Source: Herbaspirillum sp. ASV7
GTDB lineage: Bacteria; Pseudomonadota; Gammaproteobacteria; Burkholderiales; Burkholderiaceae_D
Length of the DNA: 35,394 nucleotides
NCBI RefSeq assembly: GCF_016429215.1
Contig: NZ_JAELUH010000058.1
Coordinates: 1-35,394, forward strand
Direction of reading: 5' to 3'
The position numbers and the translations under genes were made by a program. Shown here in pieces: positions 1-9,178 of the stretch. The first letter of the stretch is position 1; each line of letters starts with the position of its first letter. The notes beneath the pieces were generated by a model, which saw nothing but the letters and a program-made list of their open reading frames with translations, was not told the origin of the DNA and did no database searches.

Positions 1-524
1 TCGCCCGCACCTTCCAGAACATCCGCCTGTTCGGCGAGATGACGGTGCTGGAGAACGTGATGGTGGGTTGCCACGTGCGCACCAAGCAGAACGTGTTCGG
101 CGCGGTATTCCGCCACAAGGCTGCGCGTGACGAGGAAGCGGCCATCCGCGCCAAGTCGCAGCAACTGCTGGACTTCGTGGGCATCGGCCAGTTCTCCAAG
201 CGCACGGCGCGCCACCTGTCCTATGGCGACCAGCGTCGTCTGGAGATCGCCCGTGCGCTGGCGACCGATCCGCAACTGCTGGCGCTGGATGAACCGGCCG
301 CCGGCATGAACGCCACCGAGAAGCTGGGCCTGCGCGAGCTGCTGGTGAAGATCCAGGCCGAGGGCAAGACCATCCTGCTGATCGAACACGATGTGAAGCT
401 GATGATGGGCCTGTGCAACCGCATCACGGTGCTGGACTACGGCAAGCCCATTGCCGAGGGTGTGCCGGCGGATGTGCAGAAGAACCCGGCGGTGATCGAG
501 GCTTACCTCGGCGCGGGCCATTAA
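1..524 (+). CDS. livG: Branched-chain amino acid ABC transporter ATP-binding protein LivG (5' end cut by window)
   Basis: This is the C-terminal part of the LivG-type ATPase that powers uptake of leucine, isoleucine and valine (or related amino acids/amides) from a periplasmic binding protein through LivH/LivM. The reading frame is open from base 3, so the true start and the Walker A loop lie outside the window. Visible parts are the Q-loop region (ARTFQNIRLF), the LivG-typical stretch NVMVG, a signature motif in the variant form LSYGDQRRLEIARAL, Walker B (LLALDEPAAGMN) and the switch histidine (LLIEHDVKLMMGL). LSYGDQ in place of LSGGQ is usual for LivG. It ends 15 bases before livF, so the two are surely co-transcribed. 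The substrate range cannot be told from the ATPase. Confidence 0.93.
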   Translation, partial: ARTFQNIRLFGEMTVLENVMVGCHVRTKQNVFGAVFRHKAARDEEAAIRAKSQQLLDFVGIGQFSKRTARHLSYGDQRRLEIARALATDPQLLALDEPAAGMNATEKLGLRELLVKIQAEGKTILLIEHDVKLMMGLCNRITVLDYGKPIAEGVPADVQKNPAVIEAYLGAGH

Positions 525-539
525 GCGAGACCACAGAAC

Positions 540-1265
540 ATGACGATGAATATTCTTAAAGTAGAAGGCCTCTCGGTGGCCTATGGCGGCATCCAGGCCG
601 TCAAGGGCATCGCCCTGGAAGTCAACGACGGCGAACTGGTGACGCTGATCGGCGCCAACGGCGCCGGCAAGACCACGACGCTGAAAGCCATCACCGGCAC
701 GCTGCCGGCCAGCCGTGTGGAAGGTCATATCGAATACCTGGGCAACCCCTTGAAGGGCAAGAAGTCCTTCGAGCTGGTCAAGGACAAGCTGGCGATGGTG
801 CCGGAAGGGCGTGGCGTGTTCACGCGCATGAGCATCCACGAAAACCTGCTGATGGGCGCCTACACCAGCAATGACAAGGGCCAGATCGCGGCCGACATCG
901 ACAAGTGGTTCACGGTCTTCCCGCGCCTGAAGGAGCGGGCCGCGCAGATGGCGGGTACGCTCTCGGGTGGCGAGCAGCAGATGCTGGCGATGGCGCGTGC
1001 GCTGATGAGCCATCCCAAGCTGCTGCTGCTGGACGAACCCTCGATGGGCCTGTCGCCGATCATGGTGGAGAAGATCTTCGAGGTGATCCGCAATGTGTCG
1101 GCGCAGGGCATCACGATCCTGCTGGTGGAACAGAACGCCAAGCTGGCGCTGGAGGCGGCGCATCGCGGTTATGTGATGGAGTCGGGCCTGATCACCATGC
1201 ACGGCCAGGCGCGCCAGATGCTCGATGATCCTCGGGTGAAGGCGGCTTATCTGGGCGAAGGCTGA
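540..1265 (+). CDS. livF: Branched-chain amino acid ABC transporter ATP-binding protein LivF
   Basis: This is the second ATPase of the Liv/HAAT-type importer, which pairs with LivG on the cytoplasmic face of the LivHM permease. At 241 residues it has family length. Walker A is GANGAGKTT (about residues 38-46), the signature LSGGEQQ (141-147), Walker B LLLLDEP (161-167), and the switch region reads LLVEQNAKLAL. The Q-loop region MVPEGRGVF is characteristic of LivF. Two ATGs (540 and 546) are possible starts; neither has a strong ribosome binding site, which fits translation coupled to livG. It is the last gene of the operon because a good intrinsic terminator follows 27 bases after the stop. 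Confidence 0.94.
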   Translation: MTMNILKVEGLSVAYGGIQAVKGIALEVNDGELVTLIGANGAGKTTTLKAITGTLPASRVEGHIEYLGNPLKGKKSFELVKDKLAMVPEGRGVFTRMSIHENLLMGAYTSNDKGQIAADIDKWFTVFPRLKERAAQMAGTLSGGEQQMLAMARALMSHPKLLLLDEPSMGLSPIMVEKIFEVIRNVSAQGITILLVEQNAKLALEAAHRGYVMESGLITMHGQARQMLDDPRVKAAYLGEG

Positions 1266-1292
1266 TCCCGCCGTTTTCCGGTTCTCCACAGG

Positions 1293-1328
1293 AACGCCGC
1301 CACCTTCGGGTTGGCGGCGTTTTTTCTT
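1293..1328 (+). terminator. Intrinsic terminator of the liv operon
   Basis: A perfect 10-bp stem (AACGCCGCCA at 1293-1302 with TGGCGGCGTT at 1312-1321), a 9-base loop and a run of T from 1320 form a textbook Rho-independent terminator after livF. Confidence 0.9.
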
Positions 1329-1418
1329 GATGGCGCCCCCGGAGCTGCGCCACGACTGGATGAGCTGGCATCATGCTGGTTCTGTAGAAAATTAAAACTT
1401 AAATAATGAGGAATGGCC

Positions 1419-1468
1419 GAATTAAATATTGGTAATAAGCATCAAATACAGAATTAATATTGGTTATT
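1419..1468 (+). promoter_or_regulatory. AT-rich direct repeat in the putA promoter region (candidate operator)
   Basis: In an AT-rich patch (about 1384-1470) inside otherwise GC-rich DNA, GAATTAAATATTGGTAAT (1419-1436) is repeated almost exactly as GAATTAATATTGGTTATT (1451-1468). The identical core ATATTGGT recurs 31 bases apart, close to three helical turns, as expected for two sites bound on one DNA face. A possible -10 box TAGAAT lies at 1475-1480, just upstream of putA, without a convincing -35. The repeat is seen directly; its role as an operator is inferred from position and spacing. Confidence 0.5.
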
Positions 1469-1518
1469 CCCGCATAGAATCCGGATGCGAAAATCCTTCC
1501 CATCTCACTCTCCAGCCC

Positions 1519-4500
1519 ATGACCAACGTCGCTTCCGCCGCCTCCGTGGCCGCTCCTTCCTCGTCCGCCGTCGGCCTGCCGTTCGGCGCTTTCCATGCCG
1601 AGATGCTGCCCGCACCGGGTCCCTTGCGCGCTGCCATCACGGCGGCCTATCGCCGCGATGAACGCGAGGCCGTGCACTGGCTCCTCGGCCAGATCCAGGG
1701 CGACCAGCCCTGGAAGGAACTGACCCGGCAACTGGCCAGAAAGCTGGTGCAGCAGGTGCGCGAGAAGCGCACCCGCTCCTCCGGCGTGGATGCGTTGATG
1801 CACGAATTCTCCCTGTCCTCGGAAGAGGGCGTGGCCCTGATGTGCCTGGCCGAGGCGCTGCTGCGCATTCCCGACCGCCAGACCGCCGACCGCCTGATCG
1901 CCGACAAGATCAGCAAGGGCGACTGGCGCAAGCACCTGGGCGAGTCGCCATCGCTGTTCGTCAATGCGGCGACCTGGGGCCTCCTGATCACCGGCAAGCT
2001 GGTGTCCACCAATAGCGAAAGCGGCCTCACGCAAGCCATCACCCGCCTCATCGGCAAGGGCGGCGAGCCGCTCATCCGCAAGGGCGTGGACCTGGCCATG
2101 CGCATGCTGGGCAACCAGTTCGTGACCGGCCAGACCATCGAGGAGGCATTGCAGAACAGCCGCGACAACGAGAAGCGCGGCTATCGCTATTCCTACGACA
2201 TGCTGGGCGAGGCGGCGCTGACCATGCACGATGCCGATGCCTACTACCAGTCCTACGAGCAGGCCATCCACGCCATCGGCCGCGCCTCCAATGGCCGCGG
2301 TATCAAGGACGGCCCGGGCATCTCGGTGAAGCTGTCGGCCCTGCATCCGCGTTACTCGCGTGCCCAGCATGCCCGCGTGATGGGCGAATTGCTGCCGCGC
2401 CTGAAGCAGTTGCTGCTGCTGGCCAAGCAATACGACATCGGCCTGAACATCGACGCCGAGGAAGCCGACCGCCTGGAGCTGTCGCTGGACATGATGGAAG
2501 CCCTGGTCGCCGACCCCGACCTGGCCGGTTTCGACGGCCTGGGCTTCGTGGTGCAGGGTTACCAGAAGCGCTGCCCCTTCGTGATCGACTACCTGGTCGA
2601 TCTGGCGCGCCGCCACGGCCGCCGCCTGATGATCCGCCTGGTCAAGGGCGCCTACTGGGATAGCGAAATCAAGCGCGCCCAGGTCGATGGCCTGGAAGGC
2701 TATCCGGTCTATACCCGCAAGGTGCATACCGACCTGTCCTACCTGACCTGTGCGCAGAAGCTGCTGGCGGCCACCGATGTGATCTATCCCCAGTTCGCCA
2801 CCCACAATGCCTACACGCTGGCGGCGATCTACCACTGGGCCAAACAGAACCACATCGACGACTACGAATTCCAGTGCCTGCACGGCATGGGCGAGACCCT
2901 GTACGACCAGGTGGTCGGCGCCGGCAATCTGGGCAAGTCCTGCCGCATCTACGCGCCGGTCGGTTCGCACCAGACCCTGCTGGCCTACCTGGTGCGCCGC
3001 CTGCTGGAGAACGGCGCCAACTCGTCCTTCGTCAACCAGATCGTCGACGAAGCCGTGCCACTGGAGCAATTGGTGGCCGATCCGGTCGAGACCGTGCGCG
3101 CCCAGGGTGGCGCGCCGCATCCGGCCATCGCCCTGCCGCAACGCCTGTATGGCCAGGAGCGCAAGAACTCGTCCGGCATCGACCTCTCCAATGAAGCGCG
3201 CCTGCAGCAACTGAGCACGCTCTTTGCCGGCATGGCCGAACGCCAGTGGCAGGCCGCACCGCTGATCGTCGGTGAGGTCCAGGCGCAGCAGGCGCAGGCC
3301 GTGCGCAATCCGGCCGACCGCCGCCAGGTGGTGGGCCAGGTCGTCGAAGCCACCGTGGCCGATGTCGATACCGCGCTGACGGCGGCCACCGGCTATGCGT
3401 CGCAATGGCAATCCACGCCGGCCGCCGAGCGCGCCGCCATGCTGGAGCGCGCGGCCGACCTGCTGGAAGAGAACATCGCCGAACTGATGGCGCTGGCCGT
3501 GCGCGAAGCCGGCAAGTCGCTGCCCAATGCGATTGCCGAAGTGCGCGAGGCCGTCGACTTCCTGCGCTACTACGCCATCGCCTCGCGCCATGACGGCAAT
3601 GTGCTGGCCTGGGGCCCGGTGGTGTGCATCAGCCCGTGGAATTTCCCGCTGGCCATCTTCATCGGCGAAGTCAGCGCCGCGCTGGCCGCCGGCAATGTGG
3701 TGCTGGCCAAGCCGGCCGAGCAGACCGCGCTGATCGCCCATCGCGCCGTGCAATTGCTGCACCAGGCCGGCATTCCGCGCGCCGCGCTGCAACTGCTGCC
3801 GGGCCGTGGCGAGACCGTCGGTGCCGCACTGACTTCGGATGTGCGCGTCAAGGGCGTCATCTTCACCGGCTCCACCGAGGTGGCGCAACTGATCAACCGT
3901 ACCCTGGCCCAGCGCAAGCATGACGACGGCGATGGCAGCGGCGAGCATGGCGAAGTGCCGCTGATCGCCGAGACCGGCGGCCAGAATGCCCTGATCGTGG
4001 ATTCCTCGGCACTGGCCGAGCAGGTCGTGCAGGACGTGCTTTCCTCGGCTTTCGACAGCGCCGGCCAGCGCTGCTCCGCACTGCGTATCCTGTGCCTGCA
4101 GGAAGACATCGCCGAGCGCACCCTGGAGATGTTGAAGGGCGCCATGGCCGAGCTGCGCGTGGGTTGCCCGGATCGCCTGTCCACCGACATCGGCCCGGTC
4201 ATCGACGCCGAGGCGCAGCAGAACCTGCTGGCCCACATCGAACGTATGCGCGGTACTGCCCGCGCCGTGCATCAGCTGCCCCTGCCGGCCGAGTGCGAAC
4301 ACGGCACCTTCGTGGCGCCGACCGTCATCGAGATCGATGACCTTTCACAACTCAAGCGCGAAGTCTTCGGCCCGGTGCTGCACGTGCTGCGCTATCGCCG
4401 CGATGCCCTGCCGCAGCTGATCGACGCCATCAATGCCACCGGCTATGGCCTGACGCTGGGCGTGCATTCGCGCATCGATGAAACCATCGAATACGTGGCC

Positions 4501-5229
4501 GACCGCGCCCATGTTGGCAATATCTACGTCAACCGCAACATCGTCGGTGCCGTGGTAGGTGTGCAGCCCTTCGGTGGCGAAGGCAAGTCCGGCACCGGTC
4601 CCAAGGCCGGCGGCCCGCTCTACCTGAAGCGCCTGCAACGCCATGCCGAATTGCATGAGGAACTGACCCGCGCGCAGCCGGCCCAGGTCGGCAATGCACT
4701 GCTGTCTTCGTTGCTGGACTGGGCCCGCACGCACGGCCACGAGCGCCTGGCCATCAGCGGCGAGCGCTACCAGCGCGAGAGCCTGTTGCAACGCAGCCTG
4801 GTGCTGCCCGGCCCCACCGGCGAGCGCAATACCCTGGCTTTCGCGCCGCGTGGCCTGGTGCTGTGCGCCGCCGCCAGCGTGGGTACGCTGCTCAACCAGG
4901 TGGCGGCGGCGCTGGCCACCGGCAACACGGTGCTGGTCGATGGTGCGACAGCCGCCTTGCTGCCGGCCGGCTTGCCGGCCCAGGTGCGCGCGGTCATCCA
5001 CCGTACCGGCCAGCTCGACGCCGAGCCGCTGCAGGCCGCCCTGGTGGACAGCCACATCGCCGCCGACTGGCGCGCCCGCCTGGCTGCCCGCGATGGCGCG
5101 CTGGTGCCGCTGATCCTGTGTGGCGAGGACAGCGCCATCCCGCTGTGGCGCCTGCTGGCCGAGCGTGCCTTGTGCGTCAATACCACCGCAGCCGGCGGCA
5201 ATGCCAGCCTGATGACCATCTCGGTCTAG
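1519..5229 (+). CDS. putA: Bifunctional proline dehydrogenase / L-glutamate gamma-semialdehyde dehydrogenase PutA
   Basis: PutA oxidises proline to P5C with FAD, passing electrons to quinone, and then P5C/glutamate semialdehyde to glutamate with NAD+. I chose the ATG at 1519 (1236 residues). The frame is open further upstream, but only from a TTG inside the AT-rich promoter repeat. The proline dehydrogenase domain includes RLVKGAYWDSEIKRAQ (about 373-388). The aldehyde dehydrogenase domain shows ISPWNFPLA, FTGSTEVA, the general-base Glu in AETGGQNA (about 818) and the nucleophile Cys in SAGQRCSALR (852). About 180 further residues end in the PutA tail TAAGGNASLMTI. The N-terminus has no ribbon-helix-helix domain, so this is the non-repressor class with the extra C-terminal domain ('type B'). 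A separate regulator must therefore control it. It is monocistronic. Confidence 0.96.
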   Translation: MTNVASAASVAAPSSSAVGLPFGAFHAEMLPAPGPLRAAITAAYRRDEREAVHWLLGQIQGDQPWKELTRQLARKLVQQVREKRTRSSGVDALMHEFSLSSEEGVALMCLAEALLRIPDRQTADRLIADKISKGDWRKHLGESPSLFVNAATWGLLITGKLVSTNSESGLTQAITRLIGKGGEPLIRKGVDLAMRMLGNQFVTGQTIEEALQNSRDNEKRGYRYSYDMLGEAALTMHDADAYYQSYEQAIHAIGRASNGRGIKDGPGISVKLSALHPRYSRAQHARVMGELLPRLKQLLLLAKQYDIGLNIDAEEADRLELSLDMMEALVADPDLAGFDGLGFVVQGYQKRCPFVIDYLVDLARRHGRRLMIRLVKGAYWDSEIKRAQVDGLEGYPVYTRKVHTDLSYLTCAQKLLAATDVIYPQFATHNAYTLAAIYHWAKQNHIDDYEFQCLHGMGETLYDQVVGAGNLGKSCRIYAPVGSHQTLLAYLVRRLLENGANSSFVNQIVDEAVPLEQLVADPVETVRAQGGAPHPAIALPQRLYGQERKNSSGIDLSNEARLQQLSTLFAGMAERQWQAAPLIVGEVQAQQAQAVRNPADRRQVVGQVVEATVADVDTALTAATGYASQWQSTPAAERAAMLERAADLLEENIAELMALAVREAGKSLPNAIAEVREAVDFLRYYAIASRHDGNVLAWGPVVCISPWNFPLAIFIGEVSAALAAGNVVLAKPAEQTALIAHRAVQLLHQAGIPRAALQLLPGRGETVGAALTSDVRVKGVIFTGSTEVAQLINRTLAQRKHDDGDGSGEHGEVPLIAETGGQNALIVDSSALAEQVVQDVLSSAFDSAGQRCSALRILCLQEDIAERTLEMLKGAMAELRVGCPDRLSTDIGPVIDAEAQQNLLAHIERMRGTARAVHQLPLPAECEHGTFVAPTVIEIDDLSQLKREVFGPVLHVLRYRRDALPQLIDAINATGYGLTLGVHSRIDETIEYVADRAHVGNIYVNRNIVGAVVGVQPFGGEGKSGTGPKAGGPLYLKRLQRHAELHEELTRAQPAQVGNALLSSLLDWARTHGHERLAISGERYQRESLLQRSLVLPGPTGERNTLAFAPRGLVLCAAASVGTLLNQVAAALATGNTVLVDGATAALLPAGLPAQVRAVIHRTGQLDAEPLQAALVDSHIAADWRARLAARDGALVPLILCGEDSAIPLWRLLAERALCVNTTAAGGNASLMTISV

Positions 5230-5253
5230 TCGCCAGCATTACCATCGCCTGAG

Positions 5254-5290
5254 ACGGGCGCCCGGACCTTGTGTCCCGGCGCCCGTTTTC
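5254..5290 (+). terminator. Intrinsic terminator of putA
   Basis: The arms ACGGGCGCC (5254-5262) and GGCGCCCGT (5278-5286) pair perfectly. The stem continues inward as GGAC/GTCC after one mismatch, and TTTT follows at 5286-5289. The hairpin begins 24 bases after the putA stop. Confidence 0.82.
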
Positions 5291-5301
5291 ATTGCCGGCG
5301 A

Positions 5302-5307
5302 TACAAT
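5302..5307 (+). promoter_or_regulatory. Possible sigma-70 -10 box upstream of hslV
   Basis: TACAAT follows the putA terminator closely and could drive basal hslVU transcription. No good -35 hexamer is present at the right spacing, so this is only a weak call. If used, the RNA would start just before the 12-G tract and carry it in the leader. Confidence 0.3.
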
Positions 5308-5320
5308 ATCGGCCTCCAGA

Positions 5321-5332
5321 GGGGGGGGGGGG
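5321..5332 (+). repeat. Homopolymeric tract of 12 G
   Basis: Twelve consecutive G residues lie between the putA terminator and the heat-shock promoter of hslVU. It is the only homopolymer of this length I noticed in the window. Long G runs are slippage-prone, so the true length could vary between cells or be miscounted in assembly. Confidence 0.9.
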
Positions 5333-5345
5333 CGTGACGGCATGA

Positions 5346-5371
5346 CTTGCAATCCGGCCGGAGAACCCCAT
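5346..5371 (+). promoter_or_regulatory. Sigma-32 (RpoH) heat-shock promoter of hslVU
   Basis: CTTGCAA (5346-5352) resembles the RpoH -35 element CTTGAAA. After CTTGCA and 14 bases comes a perfect CCCCAT (5366-5371) followed by CT, matching the RpoH -10 consensus CCCCATNT. A start near 5380 would give a leader of about 58 bases before hslV. hslVU is a classical RpoH regulon member in proteobacteria, which supports the assignment. Confidence 0.75.
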
Positions 5372-5437
5372 CTCGACAGGACGCACACAGGGCCTACCTG
5401 CGCGCAGTACCTACGCACATATTGAACAGAGGCAAGC

Positions 5438-5974
5438 ATGGAACAATTTCACGGCACCACCATCCTTTCGGTCCGGCGCGGTAACCAGGTCGCGCTGGGC
5501 GGCGACGGCCAGGTGACGCTCGGCAACATCGTCATGAAGGGCAGTGCGCGCAAGGTGCGCAAGCTCTACCACGGCAAGGTCCTGGTCGGTTTTGCCGGCG
5601 GCACGGCAGATGCCTTCACGCTGCTGGAGCTGTTCGAAGCCAAGCTGGAAAAGCACCAGGGCAACCTGATGCGGGCCTCGGTCGAACTGGCCAAGGACTG
5701 GCGCACCGATCGCATGCTGCGCCGCCTGGAAGCCATGCTGCTGTGTGCCGACAAGGAAACCACCCTGGTCATCACCGGCAACGGCGACGTGCTGGAACCC
5801 AATGACGGCATCGGCGCCATCGGCTCCGGCGGCAGCTATGCGCAATCGGCGGCCAAGGCCCTGTACGAGAACACCGAACTGTCGCCGGCCGAGATCGTCA
5901 AGAAGTCGCTGACCATCGCCGGCGAGCTGTGCATCTACACCAACCTGAACCACATCATCGAGACGCTGGAATAA
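5438..5974 (+). CDS. hslV: ATP-dependent protease proteolytic subunit HslV (ClpQ)
   Basis: HslV is the threonine peptidase of the bacterial proteasome-like HslVU protease. Two hexameric rings form a chamber fed by the HslU unfoldase, degrading misfolded and regulatory proteins in the cytoplasm. The protein has 178 residues. It starts [14 protein letters not shown], so the catalytic N-terminal Thr is residue 7 and is presumably exposed by removal of a six-residue propeptide, longer than in E. coli. Other family landmarks are [20 protein letters not shown] and the glycine-rich [14 protein letters not shown]. An AGAGG ribosome binding site lies six bases upstream of the ATG. The next gene is hslU, 55 bases on, and the pair sits behind the RpoH-like promoter. 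Confidence 0.97.
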   Translation: MEQFHGTTILSVRRGNQVALGGDGQVTLGNIVMKGSARKVRKLYHGKVLVGFAGGTADAFTLLELFEAKLEKHQGNLMRASVELAKDWRTDRMLRRLEAMLLCADKETTLVITGNGDVLEPNDGIGAIGSGGSYAQSAAKALYENTELSPAEIVKKSLTIAGELCIYTNLNHIIETLE

Positions 5975-6029
5975 GTCGCCAAGTGCGCACATTGCCTCGA
6001 TGAATCGTCACAGCGAAAAGATCACCACC

Positions 6030-7376
<1,347 letters not shown>

Positions 7377-7408
7377 AGAGCAGCACCCCATCCTGTGAGG
7401 AGATTGCG

Positions 7409-7606
7409 ATGGCCAACAAGACACTCGGTACGCGGCAGAAGCTGAGCTTTCGCATCGAGCCGTCGCAAGCGAAGCCACGCAATCCGGTTGCCGTCGCCGC
7501 GCAGCAGCGTGCCGGCGGCGCTGGGCCGCATCGCAAGAACAGCTCCGCGCTGCGCCAGCAGCAGAAGTCGGATCTGTTGAAGAAGCTGGTCGGTGACGAA
7601 AGTTAG
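7409..7606 (+). CDS. Small basic protein of unknown function, downstream of hslU
   Basis: A 65-residue protein starts 32 bases after hslU behind a strong ribosome binding site (GAGGAG, eight bases from the ATG), and the next terminator lies beyond it. It is therefore very likely translated as the third gene of the hslVU transcript. It is rich in Lys, Arg, Gln and Ala, with no hydrophobic segment and no cysteine. The central part looks unstructured, and the end (QQQKSDLLKKLVGDES) could form a short amphipathic helix. I do not recognise a domain. A role linked to heat shock or to nucleic-acid binding would be guesswork from charge and position. Confidence 0.75.
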   Translation: MANKTLGTRQKLSFRIEPSQAKPRNPVAVAAQQRAGGAGPHRKNSSALRQQQKSDLLKKLVGDES

Positions 7607-7682
7607 TGGCTCAGTGCGAGGTAGTTAGAAATGACGGACTCGCATTCCAGACAACCAAATCCAGAAACTTAGTTTTTCCAGG

Positions 7683-7710
7683 GCGCCGGTTTCATGACCG
7701 GCGCTTTTTC
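7683..7710 (+). terminator. Intrinsic terminator of the hslVU operon
   Basis: An 8-bp stem GCGCCGGT / ACCGGCGC (7683-7690 with 7697-7704), a TTCATG loop and five T residues make a good Rho-independent terminator after the small third gene. Confidence 0.88.
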
Positions 7711-7922
7711 ATTGATACGCTGCCGCTTGCAGGGTGATGGTGTGGCGGTTGCGAAAAAATGGCGATAAAAAAATACAACAATTGCCATTTCAAAGTTTCG
7801 CTCCCGTCTAAAAAATCATTTCTATCGACCAAGCTGCAGTCACGACGAGATAGAAGCATTAATGTCTGTCCATCCGACTGCAAGTGCGGATCCTCAAGAC
7901 TATTTTTAGAGAAGGACGTCAC
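7711..7922 (+). promoter_or_regulatory. Porin promoter and leader region with an inverted repeat
   Basis: This 212-base stretch is unusually A/T-rich for the window, including A-runs near 7755-7772. It must hold the porin promoter, but no clear -35/-10 pair stands out; TTGCGA at 7749 followed by TACAAC at 7774 has too long a spacer. TTCTATC (7820-7826) is repeated in inverted form as GATAGAA (7849-7855), flanking a 22-base loop that would lie in the leader. A strong ribosome binding site GAAGGA (7911-7916) precedes the gene. Confidence 0.45.
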
Positions 7923-9095
7923 ATGAAAAAATCTCTGCTGGCACTCGCCGTACTGGGCGCGTTCGCAGGCGCAGCTCAAGCGCAAAGCTCCGTCACGATC
8001 TACGGTATCATCGATACCGGTGTTGTCTACCAAAGCAAGGTTGCTACCTCCACCGGTGGCACTGGCAGCAAGTTCGGCCTGAACTCGGGTGTGATCCAGG
8101 GTTCGCGTATCGGTTTCAAGGGTGCTGAAGACCTGGGTGGCGGCCTGTCCGCCGTGTTCAACCTGGAAGCCGGCTTCTCCAACGACACCGGTGCCCTGGA
8201 TGACTCCAAGACCTCCAACACCCTGTTCCGTCGCAAGTCGGTGGTGGGTCTGGCCGGTAACTTCGGTAGCGTCCTGGTCGGTCGTCAAACCGACTTCGCT
8301 GACACCATCTCGGCCTACACCTCCGTCAAGGACTTCGGCGGCTGGACCAGCAACTCCGGTTCGGGCCTGGATCGCCTGCAAGGTACCCGTACCAACAACT
8401 CGATCAGCTACACCACCAGCAACCTGAACGGCTTCACCGGTAACCTGATGTACGGCTTCGGCGAAACCGCTGGCCAGACCTCCGCAGGTCAGGCCTTCGG
8501 CATCGGCGGCAAGTACGACAACGGTCCTCTGGGTCTGGGTATCAACTACTACCAGTCCAAGGCTGGCACCACCCCGGCTGACACCTCCCTGCTGGCCGCT
8601 ACCGGTACCAACCAGTACACCAACGGCAACAGCACCGGCAGCTCGGCCCAGAAGGTCCTGAACGTGGCAGCTTCCTACCAGTTCGGCCCTGCACGTGTGT
8701 ACGGCAACTACTCGCGCGTCAAGCAAGACCTGAACACCCAGGCCAACCTGACCGCCGCTGGCGTGGGCTCGCTGAGCACCCTGTCGAACCGTACCCTGGC
8801 TGCCTCCAAGAAGGCTGACATCTACGAAATCGGTACTGCTTACTCCCTGACCCCGTCGCTGAACCTGCTGGCGGCCGTGGATCACACCCGTGCTGACTTC
8901 GACGGCGTGTCCAACAAGGCCAAGCTGACCCAGGTCAGCCTCGGTACCGACTACTGGCTGTCCAAGCGTACCGACCTGTACGCACTGCTGGCCTACACCA
9001 AGACCAGCGACATGGCTAACCCGGGCGTGTCCAACAGCAGCGGCACCGATGGCAACCAAGGCGCTGTCGCCGTGGGTATCCGTCACAAGTTCTAA
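7923..9095 (+). CDS. Gram-negative outer-membrane porin (OmpC-like, Burkholderiales type)
   Basis: The protein is a 16-strand beta-barrel general porin that should form trimers in the outer membrane and let small hydrophilic solutes through. The ATG at 7923 follows a GAAGGA ribosome binding site. It yields a classical signal peptide (MKKSLLALAVLGAFAGAAQA, residues 1-20, AQA cleavage) followed by QSSVTIYGIIDTGV, the hallmark start of Burkholderia/Neisseria-type porins. An in-frame GTG at 7884 would add 13 residues before the signal and is unlikely. The 390-residue precursor ends VAVGIRHKF, with the terminal Phe required for barrel assembly. The composition (many Gly, Ser, Thr, Asn) and evenly spaced YG and YxxF pairs fit a porin. 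Codon use is strongly biased, suggesting high expression. It has its own terminator. Confidence 0.95.
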   Translation: MKKSLLALAVLGAFAGAAQAQSSVTIYGIIDTGVVYQSKVATSTGGTGSKFGLNSGVIQGSRIGFKGAEDLGGGLSAVFNLEAGFSNDTGALDDSKTSNTLFRRKSVVGLAGNFGSVLVGRQTDFADTISAYTSVKDFGGWTSNSGSGLDRLQGTRTNNSISYTTSNLNGFTGNLMYGFGETAGQTSAGQAFGIGGKYDNGPLGLGINYYQSKAGTTPADTSLLAATGTNQYTNGNSTGSSAQKVLNVAASYQFGPARVYGNYSRVKQDLNTQANLTAAGVGSLSTLSNRTLAASKKADIYEIGTAYSLTPSLNLLAAVDHTRADFDGVSNKAKLTQVSLGTDYWLSKRTDLYALLAYTKTSDMANPGVSNSSGTDGNQGAVAVGIRHKF

Positions 9096-9144
9096 TCGTG
9101 TCGAACCTGACGTCGTCCCCGTGACGGCGTGAGAGTGCAGGATG

Positions 9145-9178
9145 AAGCGTCGCATGAATTTCATGCGACGCTTTTTTT
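9145..9178 (+). terminator. Intrinsic terminator of the porin gene
   Basis: The arms AAGCGTCGCAT (9145-9155) and ATGCGACGCTT (9163-9173) form an 11-bp perfect stem with a 7-base loop, followed by a long T run (9172-9178). This is one of the strongest terminators in the window. Confidence 0.93.

Noticed and set aside
1399..4302. Very long open frame (967 codons) on the minus strand opposite putA
   Set aside because: High-GC genes with strong third-position bias leave antisense frames open. The translation is a Gly/Gln/His/Ala-rich string without any domain, and putA on the other strand is certain.
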